Below, in pieces: positions 8,043 to 16,151 of a DNA stretch of 45,419 bases. Each line of letters opens with the position of its first letter. Position 1 is the stretch's first letter. The DNA is taken from positions 82,316-127,734 of the forward strand of contig CALZTP010000001.1 in the NCBI GenBank assembly GCA_945829115.1, read 5' to 3'. The stretch comes from an uncultured bacterium (lineage in GTDB: Bacteria > Bacteroidota > Bacteroidia > Bacteroidales > Bacteroidaceae). The translations under genes were made by a program, and so were the position numbers. The notes beneath the pieces are model-generated. The model did no database searches. It worked only from the letters and a program-made list of their open reading frames with translations, and was not told the origin of the DNA.

Positions 8043-9362
8043 ATGAAGAAATTAGCGATTCTCGGTGCTGGTGAAAGTGGTGCGGGAACGGCACTGTTAG
8101 CAAAGAAACAGGGCTACGAGGTCTTTGTTTCTGACATGGGAACAATAAAGCAGAAGTATAAGGACATGCTCTCTGCAAACAACATAGAATGGGAGGAAGG
8201 AAAGCATTCTGCAGAAAGAATACTCGATGCTGATGAGGTGGTGAAGAGTCCGGGCATACCAGATACAGCTCCTATGGTGGCAGCCTTGTTAGAGAAGGGC
8301 ACTCCGATTCTTGCCGAATTGGAGTTTGCGCAACGCTACAGTCGTGGAAAATTCATCTGCATAACAGGTTCTAACGGCAAGACCACCACAACGACGCTGA
8401 TATACTATATCATGCAAAGAACAGGTGTTGACGTAGGACTGGCAGGAAACATCGGCAGGTCGTTTGCCATGCAGGTGGCGGAAGGCGATCACGACTGGTA
8501 TGTTCTCGAAATAAGTTCGTTCCAGTTAGACAATATGTTTGAGTTCAAGGCAGACATCTCTGTGCTTATGAACATCACTCCCGACCATCTCGACCGTTAC
8601 GATTTCAAAATGCAGAACTATGTTGATTCCAAGATGAGGATAATCCAGAACCAATCTGCTGACGATACCTTTATCTATTGGAAACAAGATGAATATATCG
8701 ACAAGGAACTGAAGAAAAGAGAAGAGGGGTATGCTCCGAAACCAACACCGTCAAGCAAACCAGTAAAGGCAGGGCACCCTACCCTACTGCCATTCACTGA
8801 TGCAGACTTCGAAGCTCTCGGACTGGCATTCTCGCAGATGGGACAGCATAACAAGAGAAATGCCCTCGCTGCATTCCTTGCAACAAAATGCGCTGGAGCT
8901 GATGAGCAACTCATTCGCTCTTGCCTGGAAGAATTCCCAGGTGTAGAGCATCGTCTGGAGCGCGTTGCAGAGAAGAACGGTGTGCTATATATCAATGACT
9001 CCAAAGCAACAAACGTTGATGCCTGCTACGTTGCTCTTCAGGCTATGGAGCGCCCTACCGTTCTCATTGTAGGCGGAAAGGATAAGGGTAATGACTACTC
9101 GACAATCACAGACATTGTAAAGGAGAAGTGTCGCGGAATAGTCTACCTTGGTGCAGACAATGCGAAGCTGCACGCTTCTTTTGACACTCTCAGTCTTCCC
9201 GTTGCAGACACCCATAGCATGGCAGACTGCGTAACGGCTTGCTCTGAGATGGCAAAAGAGGGTGATGTTGTTCTCCTCTCCCCTTGTTGCGCATCCTTTG
9301 ATCTCTTCAAGAATATGGAAGACCGTGGCGAACAGTTCAAAACTCTTGTCAGAGAATTGTAA
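8043..9362 (+). CDS. murD: UDP-MurNAc-L-alanine:D-glutamate ligase
   Basis: The protein begins MKKLAILGAGESGAG, a Rossmann-type start typical of MurD, and carries the ATP loop GSNGKTT at residues 109-115, followed by NITPDHLDRY and the C-terminal-domain motifs ERVAEKNGVLYINDSKATN and VLIVGGKDKGND. It adds D-glutamate to UDP-MurNAc-L-Ala in the cytoplasm. I chose the ATG at 8043, giving 439 residues, because it places the nucleotide-binding motif at the very N-terminus as in the family; an upstream GTG at 8010 would add 11 lysine-rich residues and is less likely. It follows mraY after 54 bp. Confidence 0.95.
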   Translation: MKKLAILGAGESGAGTALLAKKQGYEVFVSDMGTIKQKYKDMLSANNIEWEEGKHSAERILDADEVVKSPGIPDTAPMVAALLEKGTPILAELEFAQRYSRGKFICITGSNGKTTTTTLIYYIMQRTGVDVGLAGNIGRSFAMQVAEGDHDWYVLEISSFQLDNMFEFKADISVLMNITPDHLDRYDFKMQNYVDSKMRIIQNQSADDTFIYWKQDEYIDKELKKREEGYAPKPTPSSKPVKAGHPTLLPFTDADFEALGLAFSQMGQHNKRNALAAFLATKCAGADEQLIRSCLEEFPGVEHRLERVAEKNGVLYINDSKATNVDACYVALQAMERPTVLIVGGKDKGNDYSTITDIVKEKCRGIVYLGADNAKLHASFDTLSLPVADTHSMADCVTACSEMAKEGDVVLLSPCCASFDLFKNMEDRGEQFKTLVREL

Positions 9363-9440
9363 ACAAGAAAAAAGGAACACTCTGATTTGGCAAAGAATCA
9401 AACGTAATAGAAAAAAGAAATTAAACGACGAAAGAAGACA

Positions 9441-10694
9441 ATGAACAAGAAACTAAGTAATCTTTTCAAAGGCGACAAAGTGATATGGATGATATTCTTT
9501 TTCCTTTGTCTCGTGAGCATCATCGAGGTGTTCTCGGCATCGTCGTTTCTCACGTTCAAGGGAGGAAGCTACTGGGGACCGCTCATTAAGCACACGTCAT
9601 TCATTCTTTTTGGACTGGGAGCCATGATATGCGTGCTTAACATTCCTTGCAAATACTTCAAGATAGTAACATTCCCACTTCTGCTGGTGTCGTTAATCAT
9701 GCTACTCTTCGTGCTCTTCTTCGGTGAAAGTACGAATGGGGCAAGTAGATGGATGGGAATAGCAGGAATTCAATTCCAGCCTTCGGAGATAGCAAAAGGA
9801 GCACTGATTCTTGCCGTGGCACAGATTCTGAGTGCCATGCAAACGGAACATGGAGCAGACAAACAGGCGTTTTGGTGGGTTTTGGGAACCAGTTCGATAA
9901 TCATTATTCCAATTCTATTGGAAAATTTCTCTACCGCAGCCCTACTCTGTGCCGTTGTGTTCTTGATGATGTTCATAGGTCAGGTGCCGTTGTCACAGTT
10001 AGGGAAGCTGATGGCATGTTGTCTAATCTGTGTGGCACTTGCGGTGGGAGCAATATTTATCCTTGGCGAGGACTCAAAGCCAGAACCGACAAAGGAGAAT
10101 ATGGTGCTTACGGAAGTGAGTTCAAATAGCGTACAAGAAGAAGCCCCGAAGGGAAAGAACCTTCTCCACCGCTTTGGAACATGGAAGTCGAGAATCACCA
10201 AGCACTTCCTTCCAGACCCTCCACCAGAGAAATACGACCTCGACAAGGATGCTCAGGTAGCACATGCGAATATCGCAATCATAAAAAGCAATGTCATTGG
10301 GCGAGGACCAGGGAACTCCGAAGAGCGCGACTTCCTCTCTCAGGCATTCTCTGACTTTATCTTTGCGATAATAATAGAAGAGACCGGAATAGGAGGTGCA
10401 GCAGTGGTGGCACTACTCTACGTGATCTTGTTCATGAGAGCAGGAAGAATAGCAAAATCGTGCGCAAACACCTTTCCCGCCTATCTGGCAATGGGAATCG
10501 GATTGCTCCTTGCCATACAGGCGTTCTTCAATATGCTTGTGGCTGTTGGACTCGCCCCAGTTACCGGTCAGCCACTGCCTCTGATTAGCAAGGGTGGCAC
10601 TTCCACCATTATCAACTGCATATACATAGGCATGCTGCTTTCCATCTCAAAATCGGCTAAGAAGCGTGGGGAGACGGTTAAAGCAAAGGCGTAA
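9441..10694 (+). CDS. ftsW: Septal peptidoglycan polymerase FtsW
   Basis: The 417-residue polytopic membrane protein belongs to the SEDS family. Diagnostic blocks are FGESTNGASRWMGIAGIQFQPSE, the IGRGPGNSEERDFLSQAFSDFIFAIIIEETG loop, and VAVGLAPVTGQPLPLISKGGTS near the C-terminus. FtsW makes septal glycan strands from lipid II together with FtsI. A hydrophilic insert of about 60 residues (roughly residues 205-270, rich in E, K and P) enlarges the large extracytoplasmic loop. RodA is the alternative in this family, but the position between murD and murG points to FtsW. Confidence 0.94.
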   Translation: MNKKLSNLFKGDKVIWMIFFFLCLVSIIEVFSASSFLTFKGGSYWGPLIKHTSFILFGLGAMICVLNIPCKYFKIVTFPLLLVSLIMLLFVLFFGESTNGASRWMGIAGIQFQPSEIAKGALILAVAQILSAMQTEHGADKQAFWWVLGTSSIIIIPILLENFSTAALLCAVVFLMMFIGQVPLSQLGKLMACCLICVALAVGAIFILGEDSKPEPTKENMVLTEVSSNSVQEEAPKGKNLLHRFGTWKSRITKHFLPDPPPEKYDLDKDAQVAHANIAIIKSNVIGRGPGNSEERDFLSQAFSDFIFAIIIEETGIGGAAVVALLYVILFMRAGRIAKSCANTFPAYLAMGIGLLLAIQAFFNMLVAVGLAPVTGQPLPLISKGGTSTIINCIYIGMLLSISKSAKKRGETVKAKA

Positions 10695-10717
10695 TTAGGT
10701 GAACAGAAATAAAAAAA
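10695..10717 (+). repeat. Short MITE-end-like motif before murG
   Basis: TTAGGTGAACAGAAATAAAA follows the ftsW stop and ends 11 bp before the murG ATG. It closely matches the motif before murE (TTGGTGTGCAGAAATAAAAA). As a stand-alone call it is weak; its interest lies in the repeated occurrence. Confidence 0.35.
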
Positions 10718-10727
10718 TCACAAGAAT

Positions 10728-11870
10728 ATGAGTCTAAAGGTTATCATTAGTGGCGGAGGAACTGGCGGGCATATCTTTCCGGCTGTCTCTATTGCGAATG
10801 CGGTAAAGAAACTGCTTCCTGATACAGAAATCCTGTTTATTGGAGCAGAAGGTCGCATGGAGATGGAGCGTGTTCCACAGGCAGGTTACGAGATCATTGG
10901 TCTTCCTGTTCGTGGACTAATTCGTCCGTTGTGGAGTCTGAAGAATATTGGAGTAATGATTGACTTCTTGAAAAGCCGACAGAAAGTGAAGGGAATAATT
11001 AGGAAGTTCAATCCAGACGTTGTGGTGGGTGTTGGTGGCTATGCCAGCAGTCCTACGCTCAATGCCGCCCATGCCTTGGGAATTCCTTGTGTGATACAAG
11101 AACAGAACTCATATGCCGGAGTAACAAACAAGTCTTTGGCAAAAAAAGCGGAGAAAATCTGCGTAGCATACTATGGCATGGAGCGTTTCTTCCCTAAGGA
11201 GAGAATTGTGATGACGGGAAATCCGGTTCGTCAGGCTCTTTTAGAATGCAAGAAGACACAACGTGAAGCCCGTAAGACTTTGGGACTGGACGAAGAGCGT
11301 AAGACAATTCTCGTGATTGGAGGCTCTCTTGGAGCAAGAACGATAAACGATTCCATCTCTGAGGGGATCGAAGAGTTTGAGAATGCCGGGGTTCATGTGA
11401 TCTGGCAGACTGGAAAATACTATGCTGAGGAATGCAGGCAGAAAGCGGAGGAATACTATAAAAAGAAGGGTGTTGAGGATGTTGATAGGCATGTACACCC
11501 TCAAGCGTTCATAACAGATATGGCAACAGCATACCGTGCTGCGGACATAGTGATCTCCAGAGCGGGAGCGTCAAGCATTTCAGAACTCTGTCTCCTTGGA
11601 AAGGCAAGCATACTGGTGCCTTCTCCAAACGTAGCAGAAGACCATCAGACAAAAAATGCACGTGCTCTCTCCGACCGCAATGCAGCTGTTTTCTGCTCTG
11701 ACGCTGATGCTCGCAAGAAACTGGTTTCTGAAGCTCTTACCCTTATCTCAGACAGCGCAAAGATTTCTTCTCTTGAGAAAGAAGTGAAGAAACTTGCTTT
11801 CAACGACTCTGCAGAAATGATAGGAAAGATTGTCATTGAGATTGCTGAGAAGAAAAAACAGAAAGGTTAA
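10728..11870 (+). CDS. murG: UDP-GlcNAc:lipid I N-acetylglucosaminyltransferase
   Basis: The 380-residue protein is a GT-B glycosyltransferase of family 28. The first glycine loop GGGTGGHIFPA is at residues 9-19, a second (VGVGGYASSP) near residue 103, and the donor-site region includes VIGGSLGARTIND and the ISRAGASSISELCLLGKASILVPSPN block. It converts lipid I to lipid II on the cytoplasmic face of the inner membrane. The length is close to that of E. coli MurG (355), with a short Lys-rich C-terminus. It lies 33 bp after ftsW. Confidence 0.96.
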   Translation: MSLKVIISGGGTGGHIFPAVSIANAVKKLLPDTEILFIGAEGRMEMERVPQAGYEIIGLPVRGLIRPLWSLKNIGVMIDFLKSRQKVKGIIRKFNPDVVVGVGGYASSPTLNAAHALGIPCVIQEQNSYAGVTNKSLAKKAEKICVAYYGMERFFPKERIVMTGNPVRQALLECKKTQREARKTLGLDEERKTILVIGGSLGARTINDSISEGIEEFENAGVHVIWQTGKYYAEECRQKAEEYYKKKGVEDVDRHVHPQAFITDMATAYRAADIVISRAGASSISELCLLGKASILVPSPNVAEDHQTKNARALSDRNAAVFCSDADARKKLVSEALTLISDSAKISSLEKEVKKLAFNDSAEMIGKIVIEIAEKKKQKG

Positions 11871-11918
11871 AGGGTGAAGAAGGAAAAGAAGAATAAAGAA
11901 AAAAAGATATTGATGGTT

Positions 11919-11933
11919 GCCCTGAATAAGGGC
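11919..11933 (+). other. Small hairpin in the murG-murC spacer
   Basis: GCCCT-gaata-AGGGC forms a perfect 5-bp stem. It is not followed by a T run, so it is unlikely to be an intrinsic terminator. The 82-bp spacer is otherwise purine-rich and shows nothing else. Confidence 0.35.
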
Positions 11934-11952
11934 GTGTAAAAAACGGAATACA

Positions 11953-13314
11953 ATGAAAGCAATATATTTCATAGGGGCAGGAGGAATAGGAATGTCTGCT
12001 TTGGAGAGATATTTCAACCAGAACGGATATAAGGTTGGAGGTTACGACAAAACACCTTCTGCCCTCACAGACTCTCTCATCTCTGAAGGTATAGACATTC
12101 ATTTCGAAGACAATATCGATGCTGTCGACAAGGCGTTCAAAGACAAGGAAAGCACTGTCGTTTGCTATACCCCTGCAATCCCTAAAGACCATGGGGAACT
12201 GAACTATTTCCTTCAGAACGGATTTATGGTCATGAAGAGGGCTCAGATTCTCGGAATGCTGACAGCCGATAAGAAAGGGCTTTGCTTTGCCGGCACACAC
12301 GGAAAGACAACAACCTCAACGATGTGCGCACACCTCATGCACCAATCATCTCTCGACTGCAACGCATTCCTTGGCGGAATCTCAAAAAACTACGGCACAA
12401 ACTATATCCTTTCTGAAAATTCTGACTTCGTCGTGATAGAAGCAGACGAGTTCGACCGCTCTTTTCATTGGTTAAGACCATGGATGAGCGTAATAACCTC
12501 CACAGATGCAGACCATCTCGATATCTACGGAACAGAGGAAGCCTATCTCGAGTCGTTCAGACACTATTCAACACTCATAAAACCTGGAGGAGCACTCATT
12601 GTGAAAGAAGGAATAAAGGCAAAGATAGAACCGCAGGAGGGTGTAAGACTCTATACCTATTCACGCAACTGTGGAGACTTCCATGCAGAGAACATCCGTA
12701 TTGCTAACGGCACAATAACCTTCGACTTTATCTCGCCAATAGAGACTGTCTGCAACGTGGCTTTAGGACAGCCAATTCCTGTGAACATAGAAAATGGCGT
12801 TGCAGCAATGGCAATGGCGCAGTTGAACGGTCTTACAGCAGAAGAACTGAGAAAAGGAATGGAGACATACGGAGGTGTTGACCGCCGCTTCGACTTTAAG
12901 ATAAAAGACAGTAGGCACGTTCTGCTTTCTGACTATGCCCACCATCCAAAAGAGGTTATGCAGTCTGCAATGTCGTTGAGGGAGCTGTATTCCGACCGAA
13001 AGATCACTGCAATCTTCCAGCCTCATCTCTATACTCGCACACGTGACTTCTACAAAGAGTTTGCAGAGGCGCTGAGCGTACTTGACGAGGTGGTGCTGAC
13101 AGATATCTACCCTGCTCGTGAACAACCTATAGAGGGTGTCACCTCACAACTTATCTACGACAACCTTGCAGAAGGCATTTCGAAGACTCTTATAAAAAGC
13201 ACCGAGGTTCTCGACTTCGTCAGCTCGCGCGATTTCGATGTACTGGTGATTCTTGGTGCTGGCGACCTCGACAACAAATGCGGTGAGATTGCTGAGATCA
13301 TCAAGAAGAAATAG
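11953..13314 (+). CDS. murC: UDP-N-acetylmuramate:L-alanine ligase
   Basis: The 453-residue Mur ligase starts MKAIYFIGAGGIGMSAL, the usual MurC/Mpl N-terminal fold, and has the ATP loop GTHGKTT at residues 114-120, the ITSTDADHLDIYGT block and the LLSDYAHHPKEV motif of the C-terminal domain. It adds L-alanine to UDP-MurNAc, the first amino acid of the stem peptide. The recycling ligase Mpl has the same architecture, but the place between murG and ftsQ in a dcw cluster supports murC. Confidence 0.93.
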   Translation: MKAIYFIGAGGIGMSALERYFNQNGYKVGGYDKTPSALTDSLISEGIDIHFEDNIDAVDKAFKDKESTVVCYTPAIPKDHGELNYFLQNGFMVMKRAQILGMLTADKKGLCFAGTHGKTTTSTMCAHLMHQSSLDCNAFLGGISKNYGTNYILSENSDFVVIEADEFDRSFHWLRPWMSVITSTDADHLDIYGTEEAYLESFRHYSTLIKPGGALIVKEGIKAKIEPQEGVRLYTYSRNCGDFHAENIRIANGTITFDFISPIETVCNVALGQPIPVNIENGVAAMAMAQLNGLTAEELRKGMETYGGVDRRFDFKIKDSRHVLLSDYAHHPKEVMQSAMSLRELYSDRKITAIFQPHLYTRTRDFYKEFAEALSVLDEVVLTDIYPAREQPIEGVTSQLIYDNLAEGISKTLIKSTEVLDFVSSRDFDVLVILGAGDLDNKCGEIAEIIKKK

Positions 13315-13350
13315 TGTTTCCGTTTTCTTGCGACACCATAGACAAATCAA

Positions 13351-13400
13351 TAAGTAGGTATACATAATTATTTTTTAAATATTCCCTGCATCACCCACTT
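13351..13400 (+). mobile_element. Decayed MITE half upstream of ftsQ
   Basis: The first 30 bases match the 30-bp terminal inverted repeat of the element at 26991-27156 at 25 positions, including the intact start TAAGTAGGT. The next bases, CCCTGCATCACCCACT, match the inner part of that element's right arm read on the opposite strand (CCTTGCATCGCCTACT). No second arm is recognisable nearby. It ends 25 bp before the ftsQ start, so it forms most of the murC-ftsQ spacer. Confidence 0.7.
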
Positions 13401-13424
13401 TTCAACAAGACTACTGACAGAACC

Positions 13425-14522
13425 GTGAAGAGATATATCATCATAGTAATCAACGTGCTCTTGGCTGTTTACCTCGTATTGGCTGTTACGGCTTTTAATA
13501 ATCCCAAGCCTACAGTAAGCCACTGTACGAAGGTGATCATTGACATTGCAGACGAGAGCACATACGGATTTCTTGACGCAAAGGAAATAAAGCATATCCT
13601 TGTCAGGAAGAATCTCTACCCAATGGGAAGGGAGCTGAAAGACGTGTCAATAAAGAAGATCGAGGAGATACTGTCTGCTTCTCCGTTTGTCAATACCGCA
13701 CAATGCTGCAAGACAAACTCTGGACATGTGAAGATCACCGTCACACAACGCTCTCCAATTGTCAGGGTTATGAGCGAGAACGGAGCCGACTACTACATAG
13801 ACGAGAATGGAGGCATCATGCCAAACTCAAGATACACCTCCGACCTCATCATCGTTACCGGAAGCGTGACAAGGAAATTCGCTCAGGAATATGTTTCTCT
13901 GCTTACAAAGATAATCATGGGTAGCGACCTCTGGAGGAATCAGATAGAGCAGATAAATGTATTGCCAGACCTCGGCATAGAACTCGTGCCTCGTGTAGGC
14001 GACCATATCGTCTTCCTCGGCTACCTGCCTTCCTCCAATGAGGCTTCACAACGAGAGAAGGAGGTTAACGAATATGTTACGGAGAAACTCTCACGATTAG
14101 AAAAGTTCTACAGATACGGCCTTTCTGTTGCAGGATGGAACAAATATTCACGCATAGACGTGCAATACAGTAATCAAATTATCTGCAAACGCCATTCTGA
14201 CAAGGATATTGTGGAGAACCTCATAAAGAAGGAACCAGTAACGGTTACAGAAGAACAAAAAAAGCCTGAAACTCCTTCTGAAGAAACGAAACCAGAGAAC
14301 AAAGAGGAAAAGAAGGAACCTTCTGTTGAGGTAAAGAAGAAAGATTCGTCGGAATCAAAGAAGAAGAGTTCTACAGAGCCAAAGAAGAAAGAACTTTCTG
14401 ACACAAAGAAGAAGAGTTCTTCAGAGTCAAAGAAGAAAGAACTTTCTGACACAAAGAAGAAGAGTTCTTCAGAGTCAAAGAAGAAAGATTCCTCTAAAGA
14501 CAAGAAAAAGAAACAAGCATAG
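13425..14522 (+). CDS. ftsQ: Cell division protein FtsQ with a long Lys/Ser-rich tail
   Basis: The start is a GTG; no upstream in-frame ATG exists, and the GTG places a membrane span at residues 4-24 (YIIIVINVLLAVYLVLAVTAF) directly at the N-terminus, as in FtsQ. The periplasmic part has a POTRA-like region (IDIADESTYGFLDAKEIKHIL) followed by a domain with VRVMSENGADYYIDENGGIMP, typical of FtsQ. In other bacteria FtsQ joins FtsL/FtsB to control septal synthesis. Residues from about 303 to 365 are almost only K, S, E, D, T and P, in tandem KKK-containing blocks, a tail not part of ordinary FtsQ. The position between murC and ftsA supports the name. Total length is 365 residues. Confidence 0.88.
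   Translation: MKRYIIIVINVLLAVYLVLAVTAFNNPKPTVSHCTKVIIDIADESTYGFLDAKEIKHILVRKNLYPMGRELKDVSIKKIEEILSASPFVNTAQCCKTNSGHVKITVTQRSPIVRVMSENGADYYIDENGGIMPNSRYTSDLIIVTGSVTRKFAQEYVSLLTKIIMGSDLWRNQIEQINVLPDLGIELVPRVGDHIVFLGYLPSSNEASQREKEVNEYVTEKLSRLEKFYRYGLSVAGWNKYSRIDVQYSNQIICKRHSDKDIVENLIKKEPVTVTEEQKKPETPSEETKPENKEEKKEPSVEVKKKDSSESKKKSSTEPKKKELSDTKKKSSSESKKKELSDTKKKSSSESKKKDSSKDKKKKQA
14331..14519 (+). repeat. Repeats encoding the KKK-rich tail of FtsQ
   Basis: The 3' end of ftsQ is built from AAGAAGAA(A/G) blocks separated by serine and acidic codons. A 48-bp unit coding KKKELSDTKKKSSSES occurs twice in tandem, with more diverged copies on both sides. The period is a multiple of 3, so copy number can change without breaking the frame. 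Confidence 0.85.
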
Positions 14523-14592
14523 AAAAAAAATAAATAATAATATCCCTATATCCTTTGAAGAGGAGAAAAGGGAACTTAGAGTACTGTAAGAT

Positions 14593-16041
14593 ATGCCAGC
14601 AAAAGATTTTTACGTAGCCATAGAACTTGGCTCATCAAAGATTACCGGTATTGCCGGACAGAAGAGAATGGATGGCAGCATCAATGTTCTTGCCATTGCC
14701 ACTGAGCCTTCAGCGACATGTATTCGCAAGGGCGTAGTGTATAATATCGACAAAACGAACCAATGCATCCGCAACATTGTGCAGAAGTTGCAGAACACAT
14801 TGCAGACAGAGATACGCCTCGTACACGTAGGTATTGGCGGACAAGGAATACGTAGTGTGGCAAACACCCTCGCTGTCGATTTCGATGAAGCAACAGTTGT
14901 AAACCATGCTACAATAGACAACATGATGGACGGCAACAGGAACACACGCTATCCTAACCAAACAAAGCTGGATGTTGCACCTCAAGAATATAAGGTAGAC
15001 TCTCAGTATCAAATAGACCCTGTGGGAATTGAATGCAACCGCATAGAGGGAAACTTCCTAAATATCGTATGGCGTGACGCTTTCTGCCGAAACCTTTACA
15101 AATGCTTCGAGCAGAACGGCATGCCAGAACCACGCTATTACCTTACACAGATGGCGTTAGCAGACAACATCCTTTCTGACACAGAGAAAAGGACTGGCTG
15201 TGTGCTTGTTGACCTCGGGGCAGGAACAACAACGGTTTCCATCTACTACAAAAATATTCTTCGACATATGGTGACTATCCCGCTTGGAGGAAATAATATC
15301 ACAAAAGATATCACTTCGTTCCATATTGACGAGATGGAGGCTGAGAAGCTAAAGCTGAAACATGCAGCTGCTTACACAAACTCTACAGAAGTTGATCCGG
15401 ATATGAAAATCTCAATAGACCCTCAGCGCACCATCCCTTACCGTGAGTTCGTGAACCTTGTGGAGGCACGTGTTGAGGAGATCATCAAAAATGTTCTTGC
15501 ACAGATTCCTTCTGACTACATAGACAAAATCGGTGGAGGAATTGTTCTTACTGGCGGTGGCGTGAATCTGAAGAACATGGAAACAACGTTCCGTAAGTAC
15601 TCAAATATTGAGCGCGTACGTGTGGCAAAGACCATAAACAGTAGCGTGAACAGTGCTAAGAACGTTACAATAGAAAATGATGCTATGCTCTGTGCTGCAC
15701 TCTCTCTGCTCCACAAGGCAGACGAGATGTCTTCTGGACGTCCACTTTCCGAAATAAACAACCTCTTCAGTATTCTGGAAGAAGAGCAACAAAGCGAGAC
15801 TGTTGTGACACGTGATCCAGCCACACCAAAGCGTCCTGGGCAGGTTCTCACCCGACAGGAGCGCGAGGCAGAGGAAGAAGAGGCAAGAAAGCGTGCTGAA
15901 GAAGAACAGAAGAGAAAAGAAGAGGAAGATGCACAAAAGCGCGCAGAGGAAGAGGAGAAGCGTAAGCAGAACTCTTTCATGTCGAAGGTGAAGAAGAACA
16001 TCATTTCTTTCGGCAAAAAAGTGTTTGAGCCAGAAGAATAG
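14593..16041 (+). CDS. ftsA: Cell division protein FtsA
   Basis: The 482-residue protein is an actin-fold ATPase that tethers FtsZ to the membrane. It begins DFYVAIELGSSKITGIAGQK (phosphate 1 motif), contains the phosphate 2 motif VLVDLGAGTTTVSIYY near residue 205, and IGGGIVLTGGGVNLKNM near 315. Downstream of the core is a long charged stretch (about residues 415-460, EEEEARKRAEEEQKRKEEE) predicted to be a single helix, then a C-terminal amphipathic helix SFMSKVKKNIISFGKKVF, the likely membrane-targeting sequence. The helical linker makes it longer than E. coli FtsA (420). It is followed by ftsZ after 110 bp. Confidence 0.96.
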   Translation: MPAKDFYVAIELGSSKITGIAGQKRMDGSINVLAIATEPSATCIRKGVVYNIDKTNQCIRNIVQKLQNTLQTEIRLVHVGIGGQGIRSVANTLAVDFDEATVVNHATIDNMMDGNRNTRYPNQTKLDVAPQEYKVDSQYQIDPVGIECNRIEGNFLNIVWRDAFCRNLYKCFEQNGMPEPRYYLTQMALADNILSDTEKRTGCVLVDLGAGTTTVSIYYKNILRHMVTIPLGGNNITKDITSFHIDEMEAEKLKLKHAAAYTNSTEVDPDMKISIDPQRTIPYREFVNLVEARVEEIIKNVLAQIPSDYIDKIGGGIVLTGGGVNLKNMETTFRKYSNIERVRVAKTINSSVNSAKNVTIENDAMLCAALSLLHKADEMSSGRPLSEINNLFSILEEEQQSETVVTRDPATPKRPGQVLTRQEREAEEEEARKRAEEEQKRKEEEDAQKRAEEEEKRKQNSFMSKVKKNIISFGKKVFEPEE

Positions 16042-16151
16042 AAAAAGGGTGGTAATTTTTATTGCCCCCCCAAAGGGAATAAGGACTGGGACATTTCTTT
16101 ATCTTCAAAAAAGAATTTCCCTGAAAAAAGCAGAAAAAAAAGACAGAAACT

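Noticed and set aside
9749..10129. 126-codon plus-strand frame inside ftsW
   Set aside because: It is in another frame of ftsW, whose SEDS motifs are unmistakable.
11913..11939. Eight-codon frame MVALNKGV between murG and murC
   Set aside because: It could be a leader peptide overlapping a small hairpin, but such short frames are common by chance and there is no run of one amino acid to suggest attenuation.
15516..16016. 166-codon minus-strand frame
   Set aside because: Antisense to the charged linker of FtsA; Ser/Phe/Arg-rich and without family features.
16046..16071. Hairpin GGTAAT-tttt-ATTGCC between ftsA and ftsZ
   Set aside because: Only 6 bp with one G-U pair and no T tail; too weak to call a terminator inside the operon.
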